This document shows positions 27,588 to 36,477 of a DNA stretch of 64,000 bases, one piece after another. The notes beneath the pieces are model-generated. The model was not told the origin of the DNA and searched no databases. It saw only the letters and a program-made list of their open reading frames with translations. A program made the translations under genes and the position numbers. Location: the NCBI GenBank assembly GCA_017650305.1, contig JAGCFD010000060.1:1-64000 (forward strand). The letters are read 5' to 3'. The number at the start of each line of letters is the position of its first letter. Positions within the stretch are counted from its first letter, which is position 1. This stretch comes from Bacteroidales bacterium (GTDB lineage: Bacteria > Bacteroidota > Bacteroidia > Bacteroidales > WCHB1-69).

Positions 27588-28263
27588 TCAGTTTGAAACC
27601 GACTCCGTGCACATTGATGATCTGTATGGAGTTGTCTTCCTTGAAAAGCTTTCTTAACTTGTTGATGTACACGTCCATGTTCCTGGAATTGTACCAGCTG
27701 TCATCGCCCCATATTTTCTTCAGCGCATAACCACGCTCCAGAACATCATTCTTCTTCTCGATGAGCAACTGAAGCAGTTCAACCTCACGCGTTGTGATCT
27801 TCTTCTCCACACCGTTGATGGTTATCAGTTGTCTCTTCTTGTCGAAAAGGATGCTGCTCGTCAGCTGGGTGATGCCGTTGTCCTCTTCGGTCTGCACGGT
27901 GCGGCGCAACAGAGCCTGGATACGGGCCAGAAGCACATCGCGCGGGAAAGGCTTGGTGATGTAGTCATCGCCGCCGATGGAGAGACCTTTGATCATGTCT
28001 TCTTGTAATGCTTTGGCTGTTAAGAAGATAAGCGGTATTTTCTTGTCCACTTTCCGTATCTCCTGAGCGAGCGTGAAGCCATCCATCAAAGGCATCATGA
28101 CGTCAATAAGACAGATGTCGTACGAATTCTGGCAGAAAAGCTCGTAAGCAATTTCTCCGTTGGTGGCATGGCTGACCTCATACCCTTTTTCCGTCAGGTA
28201 GGCCATCAAAACCTTTGCCAAATTGACATCGTCTTCAGCGAATAAAATCTTTATCGGTTCCAT
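27580..28263 (-). CDS. OmpR/PhoB-type response regulator
   Basis: The 227-residue regulator has a receiver domain at about 1-120: acidic pocket AEDD, phospho-acceptor Asp in CLIDVMMPLMDGF, LTAKA, and YITKPF. A winged-helix DNA-binding domain sits at about 135-227 (TTREVELLQLLIEKKNDVLER, RNMDVYINKLRKLF, INVHGVGFKL). It resembles the RprY group of Bacteroidota. The start MEPIKI is 25 bases downstream of a TATATTTG box, so the longer frame is rejected. No histidine kinase is adjacent. Confidence 0.93.
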   Translation of the reverse strand: MEPIKILFAEDDVNLAKVLMAYLTEKGYEVSHATNGEIAYELFCQNSYDICLIDVMMPLMDGFTLAQEIRKVDKKIPLIFLTAKALQEDMIKGLSIGGDDYITKPFPRDVLLARIQALLRRTVQTEEDNGITQLTSSILFDKKRQLITINGVEKKITTREVELLQLLIEKKNDVLERGYALKKIWGDDSWYNSRNMDVYINKLRKLFKEDNSIQIINVHGVGFKLII

Positions 28264-28288
28264 AATTGTATAGTTTCTATCAAAAGCG

Positions 28289-28296
28289 CAAATATA
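28289..28296 (-). promoter_or_regulatory. -7 box for the response regulator
   Basis: The minus strand reads TATATTTG (TAnnTTTG), 25 bases before the ATG at 28263. Confidence 0.65.
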
Positions 28297-28326
28297 CAAA
28301 AATCATCATAACTATACTTTTTTTTA

Positions 28327-28456
28327 TTTGGGCGTTCCGGCGCTTTCAATCGCACCCCCAAAATCCGCTGTGCTACCGCAGCGCCGTCGGGCTTTCCGCT
28401 CAAACTTCGCACGCCGAAGGGCGTGCGAAGTAACCGCTGCAATCCCTAACGCATCG
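28327..28456 (+). repeat. structured GC-rich intergenic element
   Basis: About 130 GC-rich bases stand out between AT-rich flanks. It starts GGGCGTTCCGGCGC and holds three nested or adjacent stems: CCGGCGCT (28337-28344) with AGCGCCG (28380-28386), CGCTG/CAGCG inside it, and a near-perfect 11-bp hairpin CTTCGCACGCC (28405-28415) with GGCGTGCGAAG (28420-28430). Conserved-looking blocks TCGGGCTTTCCGCT and ACCGCTGCAATCCCTAACGC flank the last hairpin. From memory, blocks of this kind recur in intergenic regions of Bacteroidota genomes. Only one copy is present here, so copy number cannot be shown. Confidence 0.6.
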
Positions 28457-28573
28457 TTATCCATCGTCTTGTCCAATATGGGCAATTCTATCCGCTATTT
28501 TAACTATTAATTGTAAAAATAAAAAAATAATAAAAATAAATTATAAAGCTATTGACAAATAATTAAAATTTTG

Positions 28574-28581
28574 TATTTTTG
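28574..28581 (+). promoter_or_regulatory. promoter of the 514-residue T9SS cargo gene
   Basis: TATTTTTG (TAnnTTTG) has TTG at 28552-28554, a 19-base gap, a good -33/-7 pair. It leaves a leader of about 60 bases before the ATG at 28649. Confidence 0.75.
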
Positions 28582-28648
28582 CAACGTCATTGTACAACGA
28601 TGAACGACACTATTTTTCTAAACTTTATAAACTAAAACAACTACTACG

Positions 28649-30193
28649 ATGAAGAATGTACAGACAAAGAAAATGGGAGTCTTATTTTGGCTCATGCTGA
28701 TGTTTGGAATGGCGACGGTAAGCGCCCAGACCGTCGTTTATGAAGAGAACATGGGTGTTCCTGCGGCGGCAACGCTGATTCAAAACTATACGGGATGGCA
28801 GAATACGGAGGTGCTATACATTGGCGACGGCACCTGCGATGTACGCACCTCCAATGCCTCTACTGGCTATGGCCCTGCCTCGGGTGGAGGCAATGTGATG
28901 CTGAATGACACGGTCAAGTGGTTCCAGATCTCTGGAATTAGTACCGCAGGGACCATTGCCCCCAATCTGTATCTGGGCATCAGGAAGACCACTGCGCAAA
29001 ATGGCACCAACTTGCGGGTGCAGGTGTCGGTGGACAGTGTCGCTTGGGTTACGCTGAATTTGGCGGATACATTGCCGACTGGCACAGGGACATCGGGTTG
29101 GCACAGGGCATGTTTTCCCAACCTGCCAGTCGCTTCCCGACTGCATTTGCGTTTTTCCAATACCTCCACATCTGATTGTCGCATTGATGATATTCTTGTC
29201 GTGGACGGGGAAGAGGTCCTCTTGGAGACAGTCTCCACCCCAGTCATTACTCCGTCATCGGGCCTCTATTACGAGCCGAAGACTGTCACAATCTCATCAG
29301 CCACAACGGATGCGGTCATTCACTACACTCTTGATGGCACAACACCGACGGCAGAATCACCCGTCTATTCCGTACCATTCACGGTGAACACCTCCACCAC
29401 AGTGAAAGCTTTTGCGGTTAAGTCAGGCTGTTATGACAGTGATGTTGCCACGGTGAATATTCAGATCCAGGATACGAACTCGTTGGTTCATCTGCCATTT
29501 GACATTTCTGGCAATAGTAGCGGAGCCCATGAGGATATAGCTATGATGAGCGGGTTCAGAGGCTATTATTTGGGTTCTTCCTATGCCGATGGATCAGTGA
29601 AGTTTGAAGCCACCAACGCCGGACGTGCCGCTTTGGTGGCGCATCTCGACAGCGCTCCTGCGCATCTTTCCTTTGATTTAAAAGGGAAAACGGGAGGCTC
29701 GTCACCTGCTGCATACGAAGGCATTCTCCTTGAAGTGTCCCAATCGCCTGATGGGCAATCATGGAATACTATGGCTTATTTCAGTGAGATGGAGATATCC
29801 ATCTCGGATTACAATCACTTCACAGGCATTGCCTTGGACCCGTCAACCCGCTATCTGCGTTGGCGCCTGGCCGAAGCTACTAAAGGGAATACCCAGTTGA
29901 ATAATATCTCCATTACCAAATATGATGGTCCTGCAGACTCCACGTCTGTCACCGACTATCATCACATCCCGCTCGTATGTTATCCTAATCCGACCACCGG
30001 CTTGCTTTTTATCGACAATGACAGCCAAGAGATTCAATCCATCACCATGACAGATGTCTATGGGAGAGTTGTCATGACTTGGAGCGCTCCTGTCGAAACT
30101 CCTCTGAAATTGAATTCAATTCCTGCTGGCACCTACATTGTGTCTGTCCGGTTGCCTCAAGGGGTGACGCATGCCAAAGTTGTAAAATATTGA
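28649..30193 (+). CDS. T9SS-sorted surface protein with chitobiase-type domain
   Basis: The 514-residue exported protein has its signal peptide ending TVSAQ. The N-terminal about 190 residues form a jelly-roll-like domain. A chitobiase/beta-hexosaminidase C-terminal-type (CHB_HEX_C) domain follows at about 197-265 (VITPSSGLYYEPKTVTISS, IHYTLDGTTPTAESP, TTVKAFAVKSG). A second beta-sandwich follows, then a T9SS type A sorting domain from about 443 (CYPNPTTGLLFI, VYGRVVMTW, IPAGTYIVSV, AKVVKY). No catalytic motif is seen, so it is likely a binding or structural surface protein and cargo of the por system. Confidence 0.85.
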   Translation: MKNVQTKKMGVLFWLMLMFGMATVSAQTVVYEENMGVPAAATLIQNYTGWQNTEVLYIGDGTCDVRTSNASTGYGPASGGGNVMLNDTVKWFQISGISTAGTIAPNLYLGIRKTTAQNGTNLRVQVSVDSVAWVTLNLADTLPTGTGTSGWHRACFPNLPVASRLHLRFSNTSTSDCRIDDILVVDGEEVLLETVSTPVITPSSGLYYEPKTVTISSATTDAVIHYTLDGTTPTAESPVYSVPFTVNTSTTVKAFAVKSGCYDSDVATVNIQIQDTNSLVHLPFDISGNSSGAHEDIAMMSGFRGYYLGSSYADGSVKFEATNAGRAALVAHLDSAPAHLSFDLKGKTGGSSPAAYEGILLEVSQSPDGQSWNTMAYFSEMEISISDYNHFTGIALDPSTRYLRWRLAEATKGNTQLNNISITKYDGPADSTSVTDYHHIPLVCYPNPTTGLLFIDNDSQEIQSITMTDVYGRVVMTWSAPVETPLKLNSIPAGTYIVSVRLPQGVTHAKVVKY

Positions 30194-30285
30194 TTATAAT
30201 GCGAGAAGTTGAAAGGGTGGCTATGTTTGTTTTCCTTGGATTTCTTGATTGTTATTTTTAGTCACCCTCTCTTCTTCTTTTTTTG

Positions 30286-30293
30286 TAATTTTG
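30286..30293 (+). promoter_or_regulatory. -7 box for MORN lipoprotein/OstA-like operon
   Basis: TAATTTTG (TAnnTTTG), 26 bases before the ATG at 30320. It supports the internal start of the lipoprotein gene. Confidence 0.65.
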
Positions 30294-30319
30294 CACTTTT
30301 TTACGAGACTAAAATTACA

Positions 30320-30988
30320 ATGATGAATAGATTGATAGAAATCATCGCGGCGGTCGCCCTCGTCTGCTCATTGACTGGATGTACTAAGCAGGAAAAAACC
30401 TATTATCCAGACGGCCATTTGCAATCTTCCATTGAATATAAAATGGGAAAAGAACATGGACGTTCCTTGTATTATTACGATCGTCCTAATACCCTTGAGA
30501 TAGAGATGGAGATGCGGAAGGGTAAACGCAATGGTGAGTTTAAACGGTATTATGAGAATGGCGGACTGGACACATATTGTGTGTATCACAATGATACCAT
30601 TGTAGGTGAAGAAGTTATGTATCTACCTAATGGTACGAAGACACAAATCTTCACTTATAAGAATGGTAAACGCAATGGTGCCCACACTGCCTACCATATC
30701 AATGGCGAGGTTAAGATTGAGGGTGGTTTTAAAGACGACATGTTTGATGGCCAATGGATTTATTACGATGAAAGAGGTGTTGTTGTCGGTGAGGGTGCTT
30801 TCAAAAGTGGAAGAGGGGATGTGATTTTCTATGATCAGAATGGTCAAAAGGCACGCCTTACCCACTATGAAAACAACAAAAAGGATGGGAAAGAGATCTA
30901 TTATAATCCAGACGGCTCGATTGCTCAGGAGATAATCTATAAACAAGATCGTATTATTTCTCAAACAACCGATACTACCAAGGAATAA
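30320..30988 (+). CDS. MORN-repeat lipoprotein
   Basis: The 222-residue lipoprotein start (MMNRLIEIIAAVALVCSLTGC, lipobox SLTGC) lies downstream of the promoter. The mature protein is a run of MORN_2 units of about 22 residues (YYPDGHLQSSIEYKMGKEHG, GKRNGEFKRYYENG, NGKRNGAHTAYHINGE, FDGQWIYYDERG, KKDGKEIYYNPDG). The function is not assigned. Its stop codon overlaps the start of the OstA-like gene by one base (TAATG), implying translational coupling and a shared role in the envelope. Confidence 0.8.
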   Translation: MMNRLIEIIAAVALVCSLTGCTKQEKTYYPDGHLQSSIEYKMGKEHGRSLYYYDRPNTLEIEMEMRKGKRNGEFKRYYENGGLDTYCVYHNDTIVGEEVMYLPNGTKTQIFTYKNGKRNGAHTAYHINGEVKIEGGFKDDMFDGQWIYYDERGVVVGEGAFKSGRGDVIFYDQNGQKARLTHYENNKKDGKEIYYNPDGSIAQEIIYKQDRIISQTTDTTKE

Positions 30989-32535
30989 TGGGTCGTCTAT
31001 GGCGTATCATATTGCTTTTTGCATGCTGCATGTGCATGTTGCTGTCGCAGGCTCAGACCACGCAACGCATCAAGTATCGTGCAGACATGGGCTATTATGA
31101 CGAGGATGTGATGCCGGGAGCTCAGCGATTGATTGGGCATGTGGTATTCTCTCAGGATAATGTGAGAGGCTATTGTGATAGTGCTTATCTGTTTGAGAGA
31201 GAAAACTATATTATTGCCTATGGCGATAAGGTCCGTATTTTAGTCGGAGACTCGGTGAGACTCTATGGCTATAGGGTTTATTACAACGGAAACACCAAAA
31301 TGGTCTCTATCGCATCCAATGTGCGTTTGGAAAAGGGCAAGGCTTTCTTGTTGACCGACAGTCTGATTTACGACATGAACAGGGAAGTGGGTTTTTATAT
31401 TACCGGTGGAACAATCATTAATGATAAGGACACGTTGAATAGCAAAGTCGGACATTATTACACCAAAACCGATGATGCCTATGTGTCTCGCGATGTGGCT
31501 GCCAGGAATGAGACCTACACGATGGATTGTGACTCCATGCGTTATAACACTGCGCAAAAGATGGTCTATTTTATCTCCCCCACGCAGCTCTGTTCCGACA
31601 AGCAGGATGGTTATACGGAGAGCGGATGGTATGACACAGACAAAGACATTTCCCTTTTTGTAGGAAATGTGTGGATGCAGGAGAAGCAGAGGGTCATCAA
31701 GGGTGATAGCATCTACTATAATCGATTTCAACATGTGGGGCGTGCTTGGCACAATGTGGATGTGTCAGACAATGATCAGAACTATGTCTTGAGGGGTAAT
31801 TATGTGGAATACCATGATAAAGGCGGAGTCTCTACAGCTACGGACAGCGCCCTTCTTATCCTGATTGACAAGCAAGACTCGTTGTTTCTCCATGCGGACA
31901 CACTGAAGCTCTATACGGACGAAAACCAGGATGCTCAGCTTGCCTTGGCCTATTACCACAGCAAATTTTATCGGCATGATATCCAAGGCGCATGCGATTC
32001 GCTTAGCTGTGTCGTCACCGATACAATTATCTACCTTTATTACAATCCAGTGGTGTGGTCTGATGACTACCAGATGACAGCCGATACCATATATGCCTTC
32101 AAGGTGGACTCTACACATAGTTGTGTCAAGTTGTGCAAATCTGCATTTCTTGTTGGTGGTATCTACCAAAATACGGAGTTCAATCAGGTGAAAGGTGTCA
32201 ATATCACCGGCTTTATTGAAAATAAGAAGCTGTATCAAGTGGATATTGATAATAATGCGGAGTGTATCTACTATGTGCAGGAAGAGGATAGTTCCTTGAT
32301 AGGTATTAATACCTCTATAACCAGTCAGATGCGCATACTTCTGGAAGACAATAAAATCAATCAGATCAGATTCTATGACAAGCCGGACGGGAAGATTTAT
32401 CCCGACAATCAGTTTGAAGACAAAAACCGTAAACTTGCAGATTTCAGATGGTTAGGTAAATACCGTCCCCGCAAGCCAAAAGACTTGTTTGTGTTCCCTA
32501 TTCCTCGGGAGAAGGGGACTGAGGAGCTGGAGTAG
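30988..32535 (+). CDS. OstA/LptA-like LPS-transport protein
   Basis: The 515-residue secreted protein has signal peptide MGRLWRIILLFACCMCMLLSQAQ. It is made of repeated beta-jellyroll strands of OstA/LptA type: GAQRLIGHVVFSQDNVRGYCDSAYLF, GNTKMVSIASNVRLEKGKAFLLTDSLIYD, and KQRVIKGDSIYYNRFQHVGRAWHNVDVSD. Bacteroidota carry such long OstA-like proteins, believed to bridge lipid A across the periplasm. It is coupled to the MORN lipoprotein upstream. The 3' end overlaps the convergent O-antigen ligase gene by 38 bases. Confidence 0.82.
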   Translation: MGRLWRIILLFACCMCMLLSQAQTTQRIKYRADMGYYDEDVMPGAQRLIGHVVFSQDNVRGYCDSAYLFERENYIIAYGDKVRILVGDSVRLYGYRVYYNGNTKMVSIASNVRLEKGKAFLLTDSLIYDMNREVGFYITGGTIINDKDTLNSKVGHYYTKTDDAYVSRDVAARNETYTMDCDSMRYNTAQKMVYFISPTQLCSDKQDGYTESGWYDTDKDISLFVGNVWMQEKQRVIKGDSIYYNRFQHVGRAWHNVDVSDNDQNYVLRGNYVEYHDKGGVSTATDSALLILIDKQDSLFLHADTLKLYTDENQDAQLALAYYHSKFYRHDIQGACDSLSCVVTDTIIYLYYNPVVWSDDYQMTADTIYAFKVDSTHSCVKLCKSAFLVGGIYQNTEFNQVKGVNITGFIENKKLYQVDIDNNAECIYYVQEEDSSLIGINTSITSQMRILLEDNKINQIRFYDKPDGKIYPDNQFEDKNRKLADFRWLGKYRPRKPKDLFVFPIPREKGTEELE

Positions 32536-33835
32536 TGTCGGCTGTTTCCTCATCCGTGCCTAAGTTGAAGATTAATTCTTGTTTGGGGATTCTTACATAT
32601 AGCAGCACAAAGAAGAGTGCGATGAACACGGCCCCCATTTTTCTTTCGAACATGCTTTCAACTAATAGGTTGCCTATTGTCAGAAGAGAAAAGGTTATGT
32701 AGAGAACGTCTCGTTTTCGAATGCCGTATATCAGTGGAAACAGGGTATATGCCAGCACAATCAAAAAGCCGATTATACCTGAAGTGGTGAGAGCCTGCAA
32801 CCATTGGTTGTGAGCGTTGTAGTGGTGCCCAATCAGATTCTTGTAGCCTTTGAGTTCGGCATTCATGACCAAGTCCTTATCCAGATCTCCTGTGCCTGTA
32901 CCTAAGAAATGGTTGTCTTTTGCCACCTCCCATGCAGAACGCCAAACGGTAAGACGTATGCCGCTGCTTGTGTAAGAATAGGTGTTGTTGATCTCAAAAT
33001 TCTTTATGACGGTCAAGGCGTTGTTTACTCTGATGAACGGGGTTGCCTTGAAATGATAGAGTGCAGCACCAAAGGCGGTATTCATGGCTATAAACAAGAG
33101 AAGACCAAGAATGCGGTATTTCCATTTTTTAAACAGAAAGAAAATCCAGTATAGGCAAAGCGCGAGAATGATGATGATGCCTGCCTTTGAACTGGCGCAA
33201 ATGATGGCAGCATAAAGGAATAGTATTATTGCCCCATAGATGATCTTGACAACAATGTGGAGCTGTCTTCTGCGTTTCTTCCAGTCAAAAAGCATAAGGA
33301 AGATGGTGAGAGACATGTATAGTGAGAGATATGATGGATGATAGTGCTCGGAGATGTGGAGATAAAAGGAGAAGTCATTGCCTCCGTTTTGAAGCTTGGC
33401 AACCAGGGCGTCACCAAACACGAACAAAGACAGGAAGATGGTGGAGATGGAAAAAAGGACCAGAAGTATGCGAATTCGCTCGTGTGTCAAGAGGGTGGAA
33501 GCATAGGTGAGGAGAAAGAGAGGGGCAAGCAGGAACCACAGGTAAGTTTCTACGGTTAGCAGCGCATGCATCTTGTTTGTTGAGATGAGTATTCCATATA
33601 GCGGAATGAGAAAAAGGGCTGCAGATAGGATGAAGACGAGGGTGGCCTTGTGGTCTTTCACATTCATCCATTTTTCTTTCCAGTTCCATTCCCAGATCCA
33701 GTTTAAGAACATGAGAATGGCGATGGGGATTACCAGCAAATGAGTGAAGGGCAAGGAGGCAACAAGTATCAACATCAGGGTGTAGAAGATGTTGAAATGC
33801 CAGTTTTGAGAGAATATGATGTTCAGTGGACTCAT
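32498..33835 (-). CDS. O-antigen ligase / Wzy-like membrane protein
   Basis: This is a 445-residue polytopic protein with about 10-12 hydrophobic segments and a large periplasmic loop at about 275-350. The loop carries the Wzy_C-type signature: RLTVWRSAWEVAKDNHFLGTGTGD, then HNQWLQALTTSGIIGF (family motif HN..L......G). Members join O-antigen to lipid A core or polymerise it. The start overlaps the ATP-grasp gene by 4 bases (ATGA). The C-terminal tail is Pro/Ser/Thr-rich and is encoded within the overlap with the convergent OstA-like gene. Confidence 0.85.
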   Translation of the reverse strand: MSPLNIIFSQNWHFNIFYTLMLILVASLPFTHLLVIPIAILMFLNWIWEWNWKEKWMNVKDHKATLVFILSAALFLIPLYGILISTNKMHALLTVETYLWFLLAPLFLLTYASTLLTHERIRILLVLFSISTIFLSLFVFGDALVAKLQNGGNDFSFYLHISEHYHPSYLSLYMSLTIFLMLFDWKKRRRQLHIVVKIIYGAIILFLYAAIICASSKAGIIIILALCLYWIFFLFKKWKYRILGLLLFIAMNTAFGAALYHFKATPFIRVNNALTVIKNFEINNTYSYTSSGIRLTVWRSAWEVAKDNHFLGTGTGDLDKDLVMNAELKGYKNLIGHHYNAHNQWLQALTTSGIIGFLIVLAYTLFPLIYGIRKRDVLYITFSLLTIGNLLVESMFERKMGAVFIALFFVLLYVRIPKQELIFNLGTDEETADTTPAPQSPSPEE

Positions 33836-34755
33836 GATGGGATGATTTCTGATAGTAGATGGCCCATTTCTTGCAGGAACAGCTCGCTCCCGTAGGGGTG
33901 GTAGCCTCCGGCGGGGGTGAAGGTCATTTCACCGAATATGGGTTGGTTGTCAATTATGTAGTAGTCAATACGCACAAGAGGGAAGGGCTTGGCTAAGGCT
34001 TCAGCGGCGTCCAGCAATTCTTGGAGCGCGATGGGGCGGGGGAGGACCTCTTCGCTTTGAACTTCGCGGGGATTGTAGTCGGTTTGTACCTGCCAGTCGG
34101 GGCTCAAGAGTGTCTTGACCGGTTTCGGATTTTGGGTGGGTTCACAGACCAGAATGGATCGCACTTTCCCGCCAATACAATAAAGCTTGTAGTCGATGAG
34201 CCCGTAGGGATTTTCCGTTTGTCGCAGCAACTTCTCGACAATCACCTTCGGCTTGATGCCGAGGTAGTGAAATTCGGCGGTTGTCAGTCCGAAGGGCTCG
34301 CTCATTGCCATGCGCAATTTCTTGGCTACAGCCTGACGGTCCGTTTGCTGCTTGTCCTTAATCACAATATTGGTGTGGCATCCGTTGTTGGGTTTCAGGA
34401 TGAAAGAGTCGGGCAGCGATTCCCAATGTATGTCGGAGGGATCATCATATACTGCGTAAAGGTCGTTGAGATGGCAGGCGAATCCACAATCGGACACATA
34501 TTGGCGTACGGCAAATTTGTCTGACAGTTCCGGCCACGCGGAGGTGTCCCCGTACAATTTGAGCCACTGTATCCACTCTGTCAAGGTTGATGGGTTGTCC
34601 AGAGACAGTTTTTGTTTGCAGATATGTTGGTAATGCAGGCGCACGGCTTCCTCCCGATTGGTCAGGGCCAGTCTTGTGCGATAGCGTCTGCTCGCAAAGC
34701 GCAGGTCGTCGTAAAGGCGCTGCCAGAGAGGATATGAGGTGCGGTCGTTTTTCAT
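33832..34755 (-). CDS. TupA-like ATP-grasp protein
   Basis: The 307-residue protein contains [55 protein letters not shown] and [24 protein letters not shown]. These match the TupA-type ATP-grasp family found in polysaccharide and LPS gene clusters, where it probably forms an amide or ester link to a sugar acid. The substrate is unknown. It overlaps both neighbours by 4 bases, so it is translated with trmD and the O-antigen ligase. That supports a role in surface-polysaccharide modification. Confidence 0.82.
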   Translation of the reverse strand: MKNDRTSYPLWQRLYDDLRFASRRYRTRLALTNREEAVRLHYQHICKQKLSLDNPSTLTEWIQWLKLYGDTSAWPELSDKFAVRQYVSDCGFACHLNDLYAVYDDPSDIHWESLPDSFILKPNNGCHTNIVIKDKQQTDRQAVAKKLRMAMSEPFGLTTAEFHYLGIKPKVIVEKLLRQTENPYGLIDYKLYCIGGKVRSILVCEPTQNPKPVKTLLSPDWQVQTDYNPREVQSEEVLPRPIALQELLDAAEALAKPFPLVRIDYYIIDNQPIFGEMTFTPAGGYHPYGSELFLQEMGHLLSEIIPS

Positions 34756-35435
34756 TCTTCGTTGTTCAACAGGTCGGGTCTGCGTTCTTGGGTTCTCTTG
34801 AGGCGTTGTTCCATCTTCCAGTCGGCGATGAGCTTGTCGTTGCCTGAGAGCAGCACGTCTGGGACGCGGTGGCCACGGAAGTCGGCGGGGCGGGTGTAGA
34901 CGGGTGCCGACAGCAGATCGTCTTGGAAGGAGTCGGTGAGTGCCGAGGTGCCGTCGCTGATGACACCGGGGATGACGCGCGCCAGGGCGTCGGTGATGAC
35001 CATGGCCGCCAGCTCGCCACCCGACAGCACATAGTCGCCAATGCTCAGGTCTTCCGTGATGTAGAGCTCGCGCACACGCTCGTCAACGCCTTTGTAATGC
35101 CCGCATAACAGGATGATATTCTGTAACATGGACATGGAGTTGGCCTTGTGCTGGTTGAACTGCTGGCCGTCAGGAGCCATGAGATAGATGGCATCGTAGA
35201 TGCGTTCCGATTGCAATTGTTCAATGCAACGGGCAATGGGCTCCACCATCATCACCATGCCGGCCCCGCCCCCAAAAGGGTAGTCGTCAGCTCGATGGTG
35301 CTTGTCATAGGTGTAGTCCCGGATGTTGTGGGTGTGAACCTCCAGATATTGTTTGTCTATAGCTCTCTTGAGGATGGAACAACCAAATACCCCCTCAAAC
35401 ATCTCTGGAAACAGTGTCAGTATATCAATGCGCAT
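34752..35435 (-). CDS. trmD: tRNA (guanine37-N1)-methyltransferase
   Basis: It methylates G37 of tRNAs with G36 to prevent frameshifting. The 227-residue product is a SPOUT knot enzyme: [58 protein letters not shown]. It is in an operon with envelope genes rather than with rimM-rpsP-rplS as in many bacteria. It starts 2 bases after the O-methyltransferase stop and overlaps the ATP-grasp gene by 4. Confidence 0.96.
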   Translation of the reverse strand: MRIDILTLFPEMFEGVFGCSILKRAIDKQYLEVHTHNIRDYTYDKHHRADDYPFGGGAGMVMMVEPIARCIEQLQSERIYDAIYLMAPDGQQFNQHKANSMSMLQNIILLCGHYKGVDERVRELYITEDLSIGDYVLSGGELAAMVITDALARVIPGVISDGTSALTDSFQDDLLSAPVYTRPADFRGHRVPDVLLSGNDKLIADWKMEQRLKRTQERRPDLLNNEE

Positions 35436-35437
35436 AG

Positions 35438-36088
35438 TTATAGTTTTTCAATCATCATAATGCCGTCACGGAAAGGTAGCAACAAGTTCCGAACGCGCGG
35501 GTCTTCTTGTACATGCTTGTTGAAGTCATTGATGGCCAACGTGTCTTTGTCGTTGTGTGACACCTCATGGGTGACCTTCCCGTTCCATAAAGTGTTGTCT
35601 GCCAGTAGGAACCCTCCTTTCTTCACCTTCGGCACGATGGCTTCGTAATAGTCGGTGTAATCCTCTTTGTCAGCATCAATGAAGACCAGATCCCAGCAAT
35701 GGTTGAGTGTTGTGAGAAGCGTGTGGGCGTCGCCAATGTGGAGGTGCAGCTGGTCGCGGCGCTCCGCCTGGGCGAAATAGGAACGTATGCGGTCTTCATA
35801 TTCCACATTAATCTCAATGGTGTGTAGCTCACCGTCCGGGATGAGCCCTTCGCTCAGACAGATAGCCGAGTAGCCTGTGAATGTGCCGATTTCCAGAATG
35901 TATTTAGGTCGCATCATGCGTGAGACAAAACTCAAAAAAAGCCCTTGCAACTGTCCCGATGCCATCCGTGGGTTGAGCGTCTCCAGATGCGTCTGACGGT
36001 TCAAACGGTACAAAAGACCGCTTTCGGGAGTGCTGTGCTCTTCACAATACTCTTCGATATCTTGTGCTATGAGTTCGAAAGTGGACAT
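35438..36088 (-). CDS. SAM-dependent O-methyltransferase (Methyltransf_3)
   Basis: The 216-residue protein shows the class I SAM fold: [19 protein letters not shown] (motif I), [30 protein letters not shown] (metal-binding Asp) and [15 protein letters not shown]. This is the catechol/caffeoyl-CoA O-methyltransferase-type family, widespread in bacteria with undefined substrates. It overlaps the xseB stop by one base and precedes trmD by 2 bases, a fixed arrangement suggesting one transcript. Confidence 0.9.
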   Translation of the reverse strand: MSTFELIAQDIEEYCEEHSTPESGLLYRLNRQTHLETLNPRMASGQLQGLFLSFVSRMMRPKYILEIGTFTGYSAICLSEGLIPDGELHTIEINVEYEDRIRSYFAQAERRDQLHLHIGDAHTLLTTLNHCWDLVFIDADKEDYTDYYEAIVPKVKKGGFLLADNTLWNGKVTHEVSHNDKDTLAINDFNKHVQEDPRVRNLLLPFRDGIMMIEKL

Positions 36089-36285
36089 TATTCGTTCAGT
36101 TCAGCAATGGTCTCATTTAGTTCCGCTTCCGTTTTGGTCAGCTTGTCTTTGCAAATCTTGATGAGATGTGTGGCTTTTTTAATGTTGTCGGAGAGCTCGT
36201 CAACAGAAATGTCGGCGTTCTCCATTTTTTGAACGATATCTTGAAGCTGCTCAAAGGCTTCTGTATAGGTGAGTTCTTTTGCCAT
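36088..36285 (-). CDS. xseB: exodeoxyribonuclease VII small subunit
   Basis: The 65-residue protein starts MAKELTYTEAFEQLQDIVQK and continues with MENADISVDELSDNIKKATH, the XseB signature of two coiled helices. XseB binds the XseA catalytic subunit to degrade single-stranded DNA. The start is chosen because the longer frame upstream has no similarity and contains the leader. xseA, normally adjacent, is not in the window. Confidence 0.92.
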   Translation of the reverse strand: MAKELTYTEAFEQLQDIVQKMENADISVDELSDNIKKATHLIKICKDKLTKTEAELNETIAELNE

Positions 36286-36360
36286 GTCTGGATGTTTTTT
36301 TAAGAGATAGTCGTGATGACCAGAGGATTGCACTCTCGTCACATGCGAAAAAAATATCTG

Positions 36361-36368
36361 CAAAAATA
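36361..36368 (-). promoter_or_regulatory. -7 box for the xseB-to-ligase operon
   Basis: The minus strand reads TATTTTTG (TAnnTTTG), 75 bases before the xseB ATG. It is the only clear box for the five tightly packed genes that end at 32498. Confidence 0.7.
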
Positions 36369-36435
36369 ATAAAAAATGCTATCTGCATCCAGATTCCAAA
36401 CGATTTTTATTTTTTAATCATCTCAATAAAATTTA

Positions 36436-36443
36436 TATCTTTG
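36436..36443 (+). promoter_or_regulatory. -7 box for the 36.5-41.5 kb gene group
   Basis: TATCTTTG (TAnnTTTG), 34 bases before the ATG at 36478. It is divergent from the xseB promoter. Confidence 0.7.
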
Positions 36444-36477
36444 CCGTTTATCAGAAGTTAATCTTAATAGTACTTTT

